From Fortiea sp. LEGE XX443 (GTDB taxonomy: Bacteria; Cyanobacteriota; Cyanobacteriia; Cyanobacteriales; Nostocaceae), in contig NZ_JADEXZ010000016.1 in the NCBI RefSeq assembly GCF_015206815.1, forward strand, positions 22,839 through 86,838: DNA of 64,000 nt, in the 5' to 3' direction. The position numbers and the translations under genes are program-made. This document shows positions 52,823 to 61,428 of this stretch, piece after piece; position 1 is the first letter of the stretch, and the number at the start of each line of letters is the position of its first letter. Under the pieces are notes generated by a model. It was given only the letters and a program-made list of their open reading frames with translations, had not been told where the DNA came from and made no database searches.

Positions 52823-54106
52823 ATGTATAAATTTATATCTAAGATCAGTAAGCAGGATATTCAACTTCTTTACTCACAAATTGCTGCAAGTAAAAAACGT
52901 CATATTCTGTCAAAATTTGGCACTCTAGAGCCAGTTTTTCAAAAGTTTCTTGAAACAGAAAGCAAAACTGAATCTATAAACAATACTGATTTAATCAAAA
53001 CTTTTGATAGTTGTAATGATCCAAGCAAAAATATTGCAGAATTGACAGAAATCTTAAAAAATATTGCTCCAGGAAATGGGGTAATTGGGTTTCGTCAAGT
53101 AAACTTTTTTGTTGATTATCTCAGGCAAAAAATTTGGCAATATCTACAAGAAAAAGGATATAAATTAAATTTAATTCCTCACGATCATGCCTTTGGTAGC
53201 GGAGGTGATTTTATTAAAACCATGCACGCTACCACTAGTGCTTCTATTATTGTGACTCCGCTTGTGACTATTTGTAAGACTGGAACCACAAACGTGACTT
53301 CTCATCATGGTAGTTCTCAAGCTATGACAGAACTTGGATATAATCACATACAAGTTAACCCTATTTATATAAGACAATCACTTGAGAAGTATAATTTTGC
53401 ATTTGTTTCACTTGCTGATTTGGGATTTCCCTATTCAGATAATCTTCGAGAAGCTAGAAAACATTTATGGCAGCAAAATTTAACGGAAATTAATTATAAA
53501 TATAACCCCGCAAACAACAATTGGACAGAAATATTAAAAAATACAGATATAGCTATAGATATTTTTAAAATAGTTTCCCCAAATTCACAGGTATTAAATC
53601 CAGTTCATCACTCTACAGGGGTATGTCATTTAAAAATGATCCCTTACGTTCTTGCCATATACTTGCATTTGGGAAGTAAGGGAATAATTTCTCATTGTTA
53701 TGACGGAATTGACGAAATATCTAATGCTTTTGTCAATCAACAGCAAGATATACCTAACAATATCATAATCAAAATTGATGACGATAGCATCACCATTGCT
53801 GAATTTTCACCAGAAGATATTGGTATTGAAAGAGTTAGTATCAAAGAAATCGCAGCCGAAGAAGATGTGAAAGTAGAAATGAAGATTTTTCGAGAAATTC
53901 TTGCAGGAGAAAAACACTGTTTTCAAGGAAAAAGAGACTTTTTGTTAGCCAATGCAGGTTTATTATTGTTGGCTGCTAACAAAGTACCTAATATTCATGA
54001 AGACATTGTGAGTCAACTCAAAACAGGAGTGCAAATGGCTGAATATTTAATTGATTCCGGTAAGTCAGAAAAAAATTTTTATCAGCTATTATTGGCACTA
54101 CAATAA
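52823..54106 (+). CDS. Anthranilate phosphoribosyltransferase (TrpD)-like protein, divergent
   Basis: 427 residues. It has the TrpD/nucleoside phosphorylase class fold: helical N-domain (about 1-110), then HAFGSGGDFIKTMHATTSAS (PRPP loop; consensus GTGGD...T.N.ST, with His replacing Asn), CKTGTTNVTSHHGSSQAMTE (consensus KHGNR.S), VLNPVHHSTGVCHL and CYDGIDEISN (GLDE). It would transfer phosphoribose to an aromatic amine if active. It is far from other trp genes, AT-rich, and longer than TrpD (about 340). A role in secondary metabolism or an altered substrate is plausible. ATG start with weak ribosome-binding site. Single gene. Confidence 0.78.
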   Translation: MYKFISKISKQDIQLLYSQIAASKKRHILSKFGTLEPVFQKFLETESKTESINNTDLIKTFDSCNDPSKNIAELTEILKNIAPGNGVIGFRQVNFFVDYLRQKIWQYLQEKGYKLNLIPHDHAFGSGGDFIKTMHATTSASIIVTPLVTICKTGTTNVTSHHGSSQAMTELGYNHIQVNPIYIRQSLEKYNFAFVSLADLGFPYSDNLREARKHLWQQNLTEINYKYNPANNNWTEILKNTDIAIDIFKIVSPNSQVLNPVHHSTGVCHLKMIPYVLAIYLHLGSKGIISHCYDGIDEISNAFVNQQQDIPNNIIIKIDDDSITIAEFSPEDIGIERVSIKEIAAEEDVKVEMKIFREILAGEKHCFQGKRDFLLANAGLLLLAANKVPNIHEDIVSQLKTGVQMAEYLIDSGKSEKNFYQLLLALQ

Positions 54107-54192
54107 AATCTTTATTGGCCATCAAGCAAGAAAGCTAACTTTCATAATCAAATGCGGAATATGGGCTACAAAAACTACAAAAAGCGGTTTTG

Positions 54193-54423
54193 GGCTGATT
54201 AGATAATTTGTGTGTACACCGTACCTACGAGACGCTACGCGTAGACTTCGGCGTGAACTCAGTCGAACGCTTGCTTTCCTAAAGGCATATGCTCAAGGAA
54301 ATTTGCTCAGTACAAGTTCGCATTCACATTGCAGGGCGAAGCATTCACATTGCAGGGCGAAGCATTCACATTGCAAGGCGAAGCATTCACATTGCTGATT
54401 AAGAGACTGGGGTGTACACCGTA
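54193..54423. repeat. Direct repeats spaced exactly 200 bp
   Basis: GCTGATTA...GTGTACACCGTA occurs at 54194-54223 and again at 54394-54423. The 12-bp GTGTACACCGTA is exact and contains the palindrome GTGTACAC. The pair brackets the 21-bp tandem array, as if a 200-bp unit was duplicated and then diverged. Confidence 0.6.
54320..54395. repeat. 21-bp tandem repeat, 3.6 copies
   Basis: Units GCATTCACATTGCAGGGCGAA at 54320, 54341 and 54362 (third with one change), and a partial fourth from 54383. There are no unique spacers, so it is not CRISPR. The repeats read through in one frame as a Cys/His/Lys-rich peptide, an artefact of the unit length. Confidence 0.85.
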
Positions 54424-54597
54424 ACTTTTATACCGGGAGACGAGTCTACCGCAATGGCTCACTTTTTGCCTTGTTGTAAGTACCCAAGCAAAATTAATTG
54501 TACATATTGATTGAAAACAAGAATGTCTGTATTCCTTACCTGTTCCCTGTTCCCTCTCCTAACTATAAAATTTATTTTGCACGACTACTTACTAGGC

Positions 54598-55029
54598 TTA
54601 GACGTACTTGTTAAGTAACTGAGCAAAATCTGGTACTGCTTCTTCTACGTGTGGTTTAGCTGAACCTCTAAGTTTTTCATAAGTTCCGCGAACAATTGGC
54701 CGTGATACCTTCTTGACTCTGGCATCAGTAACGCTCAAAAGTGCATCTGCTGTGCGAGATTTATTTGTAGCAAGGTGCGCCACTGGATCGCCTTGTTGCA
54801 ACCCTTCATTCCACATCGGATCAAGTGCTGCAAAGCATTCTGGTAAAAGTTGTTCAACGGCGTAGGCGATATACCCTGGCTTAACTCCTTTTATCGCTGC
54901 ATAGGCAGCTTTCAGTGCAATCCCGCTAATTCCTGACTTAGAAGTGAGTTGTGCTTCTAACAAGTTGCAACAGTCATCTATGACCATTGCTCTTTTTTCT
55001 GAGTTTAAGAATTTGTCGCTTAGTCCCAT
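54598..55029 (-). CDS. Small conserved protein, DUF6918-like
   Basis: 143 residues, soluble, mostly helical. ATG start with a strong GGAGG ribosome-binding site. It has a pattern I recall from a family shared by actinobacteria and cyanobacteria: VIDDCCNLLEAQLTSKSGIS, GIALKAAYAAIKGVKPGYI, LLPECFAALDPMW, and TADALLSVTDARVKKV. The family number is tentative. No known function, no signal peptide. Monocistronic, between the repeat-rich region and the large sensor kinase. Confidence 0.75.
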   Translation of the reverse strand: MGLSDKFLNSEKRAMVIDDCCNLLEAQLTSKSGISGIALKAAYAAIKGVKPGYIAYAVEQLLPECFAALDPMWNEGLQQGDPVAHLATNKSRTADALLSVTDARVKKVSRPIVRGTYEKLRGSAKPHVEEAVPDFAQLLNKYV

Positions 55030-55261
55030 TTCACTCCTCCTAAATATTAAAGCGATCGCTGTCCACTATTTTTCCCAAACACAGGGAAATTATAAGAAAT
55101 GGTAACAGAGCTAGAGACTTTTCGTGGCTTATGTTGGCTGATCACTTTCAGGAGTAGCCGAATTGGCGTAGAGTCATGTGCTAAAACACACATCCTACAC
55201 CCCGCCCCAACGAGGCTGAGTCAGAGAGATGACTTTCTGGCTTAGGCATCCCACTTAAGAC

Positions 55262-57946
55262 TTAAGCAAAAATATTATCTGCTGAGGACGGGTGTGAGAT
55301 AGTCAAAGTTTGCGCGATCGCATTTAGTAATTGCTCTTGTTCCACGGGTTTAACTAAGTGGATTTGAAAACCGGCTGCTAGAGCCTGTTGTTGATTTATC
55401 TCACCTGCGTAGGCTGTGAGGGCGATCGCGGGTATTTGACCGCCTTGTTCTGGTGGCATGGCGCGAATTAAACGCATTAGCATGTAACCGTCAATTCCCG
55501 GCATACCGATATCACTTAAAAGTAAGTCTGCTTTAGTTCTTGCCAAAAATTCTAAAGCTTCGCCGCCAGATGCGATCGCCGTCACTTTTGCACCAAACTG
55601 TTCTAATACCACAGTCAAAAACTCGCCAGTATCTAGATCATCGTCTACCACGAGAATGTGTAAACCCGCCAAATTCAACGCCTCATCTACTGTTAAAGTG
55701 GGTTGATTTTTCGGCAGGAAATTAGGCATTAGTGGCAATTTGACGGTGAACTTTGCACCCATTCCTTCCCCTGGACTTTCTGCTTGTACAATTCCACCAT
55801 GCAGTTCTGTGAGATGACGCACAATTGCTAGTCCTAATCCCAGTCCACCAAATTGCCGAGTGATTGTGCCATCAGCTTGCCGAAAAGAATCAAATACATA
55901 GGGAAGAAATTCTGGACTAATACCCTTACCACTGTCTTGAATTTGAATTTGAACTAATGTATCAACTCGCTCTAGACGAATTTCTATTTTACCTGCGGCA
56001 GGGGTAAATTTAATAGCGTTGGAAAGTAAATTACAAACTATCTGCTGTAAGCGTTCAGCATCACCCTTAACCCATGCTGTATCGACATTAATTAGTTGTT
56101 GAATTTGAATATTTTTGGACTCAACTGCTAGATGTAAAGTATGGAGAGATGCTTTCAAAATCTCAATTAAATTTACAGGCTGTAAATTTAAAATTATTTT
56201 TCTTTGTTGAATCCGAGAAACATCTAATAAATCTTCAATGAGTTGAATTTGTAATTTAGCATTGCGCTCAATAGTTTCTAATCCATGAGTTAACTTATGG
56301 TCTTCATAATTGCGTCTTCTGAGTAGCGTTACCCAACCTAAAATTGGGTTAAGTGGAGTTCGCAATTCATGAGAAAGAACTCCGAGAAATTCATCTTTGA
56401 TTTTATTTGCCTTTTCAGCTTCATTACGGGCAGAATGTTCTCTAGATAAAAGATTTTCTCGTTCTACTTCTGCTTGTTTGCGCTCAGTAATATCCCGAAA
56501 AAAGATACCAAGACCATCTTCAAAAGGGTAAGCATGAATTTCTAACCAGATATTTTCTGGGACGTATAACGCTTCAAAATGAACAGGTATTTTTTCGGCG
56601 ATCACCCGACAATATTCCCGCTCAAATTGTGTACCCTTCATTGCAGGCCAACGCTCCCAGTAATTTTGAGATATTATACTTTCTGGCGCTACTCCTTTAA
56701 TTTTTGCTGCTTGTAGATTTGCATAGGTAATTTGCCAATCTTGATTAACAGCAATAAAAGCATCACTCATGCTTTCTAAAATATTGCTGAGGCGAGTACG
56801 TAAAGCTTTTTCAGCTTTTAGTAATATATCTTTGTCTTGATTGGATGCTTCCAAACGAGCATTAATCTCTACCAGGGAATCGTTTAGTTGAATAAGTTTT
56901 TCAGATAATTCAGCACGGTCTTGATACTCTACTAAACGGACTTTTTCAACAGCTAATGCCACTTGAGTTTTTGCTTTTTCTGTAATAGCAACTCCTACTA
57001 ATAAAGTTACAACAGATTGCACCCAAAGACTCAATTTATGAACGTGTAAAATTTCTGGTGGTACTGGGAAACGCGGCAATAATATAGCATTAGGATAAGC
57101 GACCAAATAAGAGAAAAGCGTCACTAATATTGAAAATGTAGCGACGAGCATACCCGTAGTGACTCCGAAGCGAGTAGCAGCCCACATTACGGGAATAAAG
57201 CTCAAAAAAGATAACTGTTGAAATCTAAAATCTGTGTTGCTCTCTGAGGAAACTTCTGCAACAGTAACAGATGCAATGCCAATACAAAGAAATAGGATGA
57301 TAATAACTTCGATTAAAAGACAACGGGAAGGCTGAAATTTGAAAGAAGAGAATGAAGCGTCTGAGGCTTGAGAATTAGTTAACCAACCCCAAGATTGCAG
57401 ATAAGGAGTTAGTACTAATAAAGCAGTGGGTGTAATACCCATAATACCGATCGCATTACCTAACCACCAGTGAGTAATACTATTACTCAGGTTAGCAAGG
57501 GTCATTTTGCCGATCACTATCCAGGATAAACTGCCTAACACAGCTAAACTAGCGCTGGCTACTAAAGGTACACTTAAGGTAAAAATAGCAGCATCTTTGA
57601 GGGTGTTAAATAAGAGAGAACCCTTCCAGAGACGACGGTAGAGTAACCAAGCAACTAGGGGTTCTGCAACATCCGTTAAACTAACAACTTGCTGCCAACT
57701 ATGCAATCCCCAAAAAGGAGACATCAGGAAAGATGCAATCCCTGTGAGGATAATACCATCGATGCCAAACCAGAAACTGAGAGCGATCGCTACACCAGAT
57801 GGTGGAAACCACAAAGAAACTCCTGGCTGAATGCGGTAGATGAGCGCCATCCCGTGAGCAGCGACTAAGGCTAATAGACCCAATGATAAAATCAAAAGCC
57901 GCCGATAGGTGGGAGTGATTGTAGCAAATTGCGACAAGCGTTGCAT
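55262..57946 (-). CDS. Membrane hybrid histidine kinase with MASE1 domain
   Basis: 894 residues. The N-terminal 310 residues form a MASE1 sensor with about eight transmembrane helices (LWFPPSGVAIALSFWFG, WWLGNAIGIMGITPTALLVL, ATRFGVTTGMLVATFSILV). A coiled coil (about 330-375) precedes one PAS domain (about 380-490). HisKA has FLGVLSHELRTPLNPILGW. HATPase has NAIKFTPAAG and FGGLGLGLAIV. The receiver (about 760-885) has VVDDDLDTGE and acceptor Asp in LLSDIGMPGIDG. The kinase and receiver parts are strikingly similar to those of the hybrid kinase at 48730-51306, suggesting a shared recent origin with swapped sensors. ATG start. The signal is unknown. Confidence 0.93.
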   Translation of the reverse strand: MQRLSQFATITPTYRRLLILSLGLLALVAAHGMALIYRIQPGVSLWFPPSGVAIALSFWFGIDGIILTGIASFLMSPFWGLHSWQQVVSLTDVAEPLVAWLLYRRLWKGSLLFNTLKDAAIFTLSVPLVASASLAVLGSLSWIVIGKMTLANLSNSITHWWLGNAIGIMGITPTALLVLTPYLQSWGWLTNSQASDASFSSFKFQPSRCLLIEVIIILFLCIGIASVTVAEVSSESNTDFRFQQLSFLSFIPVMWAATRFGVTTGMLVATFSILVTLFSYLVAYPNAILLPRFPVPPEILHVHKLSLWVQSVVTLLVGVAITEKAKTQVALAVEKVRLVEYQDRAELSEKLIQLNDSLVEINARLEASNQDKDILLKAEKALRTRLSNILESMSDAFIAVNQDWQITYANLQAAKIKGVAPESIISQNYWERWPAMKGTQFEREYCRVIAEKIPVHFEALYVPENIWLEIHAYPFEDGLGIFFRDITERKQAEVERENLLSREHSARNEAEKANKIKDEFLGVLSHELRTPLNPILGWVTLLRRRNYEDHKLTHGLETIERNAKLQIQLIEDLLDVSRIQQRKIILNLQPVNLIEILKASLHTLHLAVESKNIQIQQLINVDTAWVKGDAERLQQIVCNLLSNAIKFTPAAGKIEIRLERVDTLVQIQIQDSGKGISPEFLPYVFDSFRQADGTITRQFGGLGLGLAIVRHLTELHGGIVQAESPGEGMGAKFTVKLPLMPNFLPKNQPTLTVDEALNLAGLHILVVDDDLDTGEFLTVVLEQFGAKVTAIASGGEALEFLARTKADLLLSDIGMPGIDGYMLMRLIRAMPPEQGGQIPAIALTAYAGEINQQQALAAGFQIHLVKPVEQEQLLNAIAQTLTISHPSSADNIFA

Positions 57947-58403
57947 AATTGCAAAAAAAATTAGATTGATCAGCCTACAAATTTGGTGCTATGAGTCTTA
58001 CCACTACAGCTTGACCCATAGCACCAGACGCTCCTTAAGCTGGGATGAGCGCAATGATAGACATTTCAGGTTCACCAAATATTGTTTTAATCAGTTAAGT
58101 TCGCAGTTATCTTAAGATTTAATCTTTACTTTATAAGTCAATATGGTTAAGTTTACAACTATCTCTAGGTATTGATTACGTGAAGCGATCGCCTAGCTCA
58201 ACAGAATGCTAAAGTTTCACTCAAAATTTATCTTGAAAAACAGGTAAAAAATAGACGTAAACCGGGTTTTTCGAGATTTCAGCTATAAAATCTCGGCATA
58301 ATAGCTAATAAAAACCCGGTTTGTAATTTTTTTAAACTATCACAGCAAAATTCCAGGGCTATAAAAGCTATGGAATATTGCTGTCACAACTTGATTTTAA
58401 TTT
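57947..58403. other. Intergenic region with a strong hairpin
   Basis: 457 bp without a supportable gene. It contains the two-stem hairpin at 58259-58322 that probably ends the phosphatase transcript, and the presumed promoter of the MASE1 kinase next to its start. Confidence 0.5.
58259..58322 (-). terminator. Nested hairpin downstream of the PhoX-type gene
   Basis: Outer arms AAACCGGGTTTTT (58259-58271) and AAAAACCCGGTTT (58310-58322) are a perfect 13-bp pair; inside, CGAGATTT (58272) and AAATCTCG (58288) form a second 8-bp stem. On the minus strand it begins 82 bases after the phosphatase stop and is followed by a T-rich run. Confidence 0.65.
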
Positions 58404-59744
58404 CTAAGCTCTTCTCCAAGGGCCCCAGATTGCAAAAGTAATGCCAGGATTTTGGATGTTGACGTACAGAGTATTACCATCGGGAGAGAAGCAAGCTCCA
58501 GCAAACTCACTATCATTCAAGGCGTTACGCGCAAAGTTGTAAAGTTCACCTTGGAGATTCACACCTCTCAAGAAATTTTCGCCAGGCCCATCTTCACAGA
58601 GAATGAGATCGCCAAAAGGTGCCACAACTATGTTGTCAGGAGCCTCAAGTTCGCTTCTCGATGTAGACTCTACAAACAAATCAAGGCTTTCAGGGGTTGT
58701 GTTAGTTGCTGGAGTGTAGCGCCAAACTTGACCTGCTCCCACAGCACCACCACTTGTACAGCAGAAATACAATGCTCCGTTACCATACCAAATGCCTTCC
58801 CCACGGACAAAGGTAGCTGCACCTAGACTTTGGCCTTCAAGTCTAACAGTGTCACCATTAAGTGGGTTTGGCTCGGTGATAGTTACCCATTCTACGCTCA
58901 ATTTTTCTCCTAGCGTAAAATCACCATTACTATTTGAGGTGTTAACCGAACCATTTAAAGGGTTAGCCGAAGCAGGTTTACCGATGATTTTCAATGCTTG
59001 CAGAGTACCGCCTGCTTTTAAATTGCCGCGTTCTGTGGGAATGAAACGATAGAACAGGCTATCTCCTCTATCTTCAGTCTCGTAGACAATTCCTGTTCTG
59101 GGGTCTACAGCCACAGCCTCATGGTTAAATCTTCCCATAGCAACTAGAGGCTCTGGGTTAACAGCAGAGGTAGCACTAGCTGGAACTTCAAAGTTATAAC
59201 CGTGCGGCTTTATCACTCCATTCGTTGGACTTGGTAGAGTGACGTTTTCTTCACAGGTAATCCAGGAACCCCAAGGAGTTAGACCACCCGCACAGTTACG
59301 GATGGTTCCACTCAGAGAAACGAAGTGTTTGATTAGCTGGCGATTAGGGCCGACAACTAGGGTTGTAGTACCACCTCTAGCAATTGGATCGTAAGGTCTT
59401 GGCCCTTGTGCGCGTGAACCATCGAAACCAGTACCAAGTTCGTGGTTGCGAACCAGGATTACTGTGTTTCTAGGGCCACGGAAAGCAGCCATCCCATCAT
59501 GGTTACTCGGTACTAAAGTACCGTCGTTCATGAGTTCACCTGTAAGAGAAAAAGTACGATATTGAAATCCAGGTGGTAAATCTAATAAGCCATTAGGGTC
59601 GGGAACCAGCGCACCATAACCTGTACCAAAAACAGGTTGACCGTTAGCTTGTCTGGCATAAAGAGCTTCTAAAGGAGATGCTAACAAAGTACCAGCCGCG
59701 CTTGCCCCAGCTATTGTAAAGAATTTACGTCTTGATAAGTTCAT
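58404..59744 (-). CDS. PhoX/DUF839-family secreted phosphatase-like protein
   Basis: 446 residues. A twin-arginine signal is clear (MNLSRRKFFTIAGASAAGTL), so the folded protein is exported through Tat, as is usual for the metal-containing PhoX phosphatases. The mature part has the DUF839 beta-propeller features: GDSLFYRFIPTERGNL, VLVRNHELGTG-like ILVRNHELGTGFDGSRAQGP, WGSWITCEENVTL, FNHEAVAVDPRTGIVYETED, and CEDGPGENFL. Acidic and Asn/His residues in these segments match metal-ligand positions of PhoX (calcium/iron). It is shorter than typical PhoX (600+), so it may be another DUF839 subgroup. No Pho box was identified. ATG start. Confidence 0.85.
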   Translation of the reverse strand: MNLSRRKFFTIAGASAAGTLLASPLEALYARQANGQPVFGTGYGALVPDPNGLLDLPPGFQYRTFSLTGELMNDGTLVPSNHDGMAAFRGPRNTVILVRNHELGTGFDGSRAQGPRPYDPIARGGTTTLVVGPNRQLIKHFVSLSGTIRNCAGGLTPWGSWITCEENVTLPSPTNGVIKPHGYNFEVPASATSAVNPEPLVAMGRFNHEAVAVDPRTGIVYETEDRGDSLFYRFIPTERGNLKAGGTLQALKIIGKPASANPLNGSVNTSNSNGDFTLGEKLSVEWVTITEPNPLNGDTVRLEGQSLGAATFVRGEGIWYGNGALYFCCTSGGAVGAGQVWRYTPATNTTPESLDLFVESTSRSELEAPDNIVVAPFGDLILCEDGPGENFLRGVNLQGELYNFARNALNDSEFAGACFSPDGNTLYVNIQNPGITFAIWGPWRRA

Positions 59745-60624
59745 TGGGCTAATAGTGGAAATACTTAAAAAAAGTTATTGGATATTGATTAAGCCTAGGT
59801 AATGCTTTATTTAAATCAGAGTTATAAAAACTCTTTAGAATACATCTAAAAACGCTGAAAATAAAGCTACAGAGGAACATCCATCGCGGCAAAATTTCTG
59901 ATATAAAATATTCATATAACCTAGAGATAGTTAGGTTAAAAAATTCCAACTAAATACTCACATATCAGAAAATAGTACAAATAAAACAACATTTATTAAT
60001 AATTTTATAATTAAGCTTGCTGATGGGAAATATTCTTATTTAGTAAATGTTATGGGCAATAGCGATCGCCTCTAAATTAATTCATTTGTCAGCATACAAA
60101 ACTTAGTTAAGAAGAGTTTAATTTTTATTTAATTCACAAAAATATCATCCTCTCATCATAAAATGTTCAGCTTTTTTTATTCTTTAAAAAAAGCATCACT
60201 AAATACCAGGATGAAATTAAATCTAATGATAAAATCTCACCAATGATGTTTTAGGTATTAATCAAAAGCAAACAAAACCAATTGTTAACCTAATATCCAG
60301 ATACTAAGCAGTCTGGTTTTAGCAGAATCTAAGTTTTTTGTATAGGTTTTGCTTGACTTTTATGCACCTAATTCAATTCATTAATTAAGTTGTGAAAGCT
60401 AATATTTTTCAGGAATAATCAATTTTCCTGAAAAAGCAATTACTAGAGCATCGATTCAGTAATCAAAAACCTAATCCCCTAGCCCTGCTTCCCTAGGAGG
60501 GAAGGGGGAGCTAAACTCCTCTCTCCGCGTCGGAGAGGGGTTGGGGGAGAGGTTCTTTCAGCATTACTGAATTGGTGTTCTAGCAACTACAACAACATCA
60601 AACTTTATTGCTGGTATCAAGAAA
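59745..60624. other. Long AT-rich intergenic region
   Basis: 880 bp between divergent genes with no credible ORF. It contains a GCTTTTTTTA/TAAAAAAAGC hairpin at 60170-60194 and, at 60470-60556, a repeat of CCCTTCCC/CTCTCC hairpins related to 34363-34462. Promoters for the PhoX-type and PEP-CTERM genes should lie at its ends. Confidence 0.5.
60470..60556. repeat. Interspersed Nostocales repeat, copy 2
   Basis: Two hairpins, GCTTCCCTAGGAGGGAAGG type and CCTCTCTCCGCGTCGGAGAGG type. Its reverse complement matches the order and much of the sequence of the repeat at 34363-34462. Confidence 0.65.
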
Positions 60625-61254
60625 ATGAACAAGTTTTTTAGCCAAATCAAAGCTACTGTAGCAGTAGCTGCGATCGCCTCTACTGCTACTTTAATGAACA
60701 TTCCCCAAGCTGATGCTGCTTCTTTTCAGCTATCTTGGCTTGGACTGCAAGGTTATTCAGCTACAGGTCAGTTCACATTTGATGATAGTTTCCTCGGCAG
60801 CACTGTCACCAGAGATGAGCTAAGTGATTTCGCCATTTCTTTTTTCGACCCAGCCGGAAATTTAGTGCAGAGTTTTGACTACGATTTTCCCAATCCCAAC
60901 AGCAGCTTTAATTTCAACTTTGATACTGTTTCTCAAACAGTTCTGCAAACAGACAACTTTGATACACCCAACGGCTTCGATTTAGGAATTGACTTTGCGA
61001 CAGAAGTTGAAGGGTTATCTTTTTATACCTTCGTAAATCCTAATGAAGGAGTGCCAAACACTACCATCTTTTTGAAAGATGACCTTTCACCAGAAGCATG
61101 TACTGTACCCAACTGTCGCTTAGATATTGGCGGTCAGTTAACAGCAACCTTAATTCCTGAACCTGGGGCAATTTTTGGCTTGTTGGTAGTTGGTTCTTTG
61201 AGCAGATTCTTAAAGAAAAAGCCAGCATCTATACTAAACAGCAAATCTGAATAG
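60625..61254 (+). CDS. PEP-CTERM sorted extracellular protein
   Basis: 209 residues. A Sec signal peptide (cleaved near PQADAASF) starts the protein. The C-terminus has the PEP-CTERM tripartite signal: the motif PEPGAIF, a hydrophobic stretch (GLLVVGSLS) and a basic tail (RFLKKKP). Such proteins are processed by an exosortase and sent to the outer surface or matrix. The body is rich in Phe, Asp and Asn (YDFPNPNSSFNFNFD), with predicted beta strands; there are two Cys near the end (CTVPNC). Exosortase is not in this window. A good terminator follows. ATG start. Confidence 0.9.
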   Translation: MNKFFSQIKATVAVAAIASTATLMNIPQADAASFQLSWLGLQGYSATGQFTFDDSFLGSTVTRDELSDFAISFFDPAGNLVQSFDYDFPNPNSSFNFNFDTVSQTVLQTDNFDTPNGFDLGIDFATEVEGLSFYTFVNPNEGVPNTTIFLKDDLSPEACTVPNCRLDIGGQLTATLIPEPGAIFGLLVVGSLSRFLKKKPASILNSKSE

Positions 61255-61331
61255 TCGAAGCCAGCTTGATTAAAACCGTAATTGACCAATATTTTACCCT
61301 TCATCACCCAGGTATTTCCTAAGCAAAAAGC

Positions 61332-61360
61332 CTGAAGCTCTCCTGTAAAGAGAGCTTCAG
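61332..61360. terminator. Bidirectional terminator between convergent genes
   Basis: CTGAAGCTCTC-CTGTAAA-GAGAGCTTCAG, a perfect 11-bp stem, lies between the PEP-CTERM gene (ends 61254) and the minus-strand hydrolase gene (ends 61429). T-rich sequence follows on the plus side (TTTTAATTTT), and AAAAAG precedes it, giving T's on the minus strand. Confidence 0.8.
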
Positions 61361-61428
61361 AACTTTGTCATTTTAATTTTCCGGGCGATCGCATTTTTGC
61401 TCAGAATAGAGAAATAATGGCAAGGTTG

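Larger units (their letters stand above)
54107..54597. other. Repeat-rich intergenic region
   Basis: 491 bp without a credible gene. It contains a pair of near-identical segments exactly 200 bp apart and a 21-bp tandem repeat between them (described separately). GACGCTACGCGTAG, near 54231-54244, is another common Nostocales palindrome. Confidence 0.5.

Noticed and set aside
54320..54395. Possible CRISPR array
   Set aside because: The 21-bp units are contiguous with no spacers, and no cas genes are present.
54210..54398. 62-residue ORF made of repeated HSHCRAK units
   Set aside because: It is a by-product of a 21-bp tandem repeat reading in frame; no ribosome-binding site.
58452..58826. 124-residue plus-strand ORF opposite the PhoX-type gene
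   Set aside because: The opposing frame has a Tat signal and family motifs; this one has none.
59749..59949. 66-residue minus-strand ORF upstream of the PhoX-type gene
   Set aside because: It is AT-rich intergenic DNA giving a Phe/Leu-rich translation; probably promoter region.
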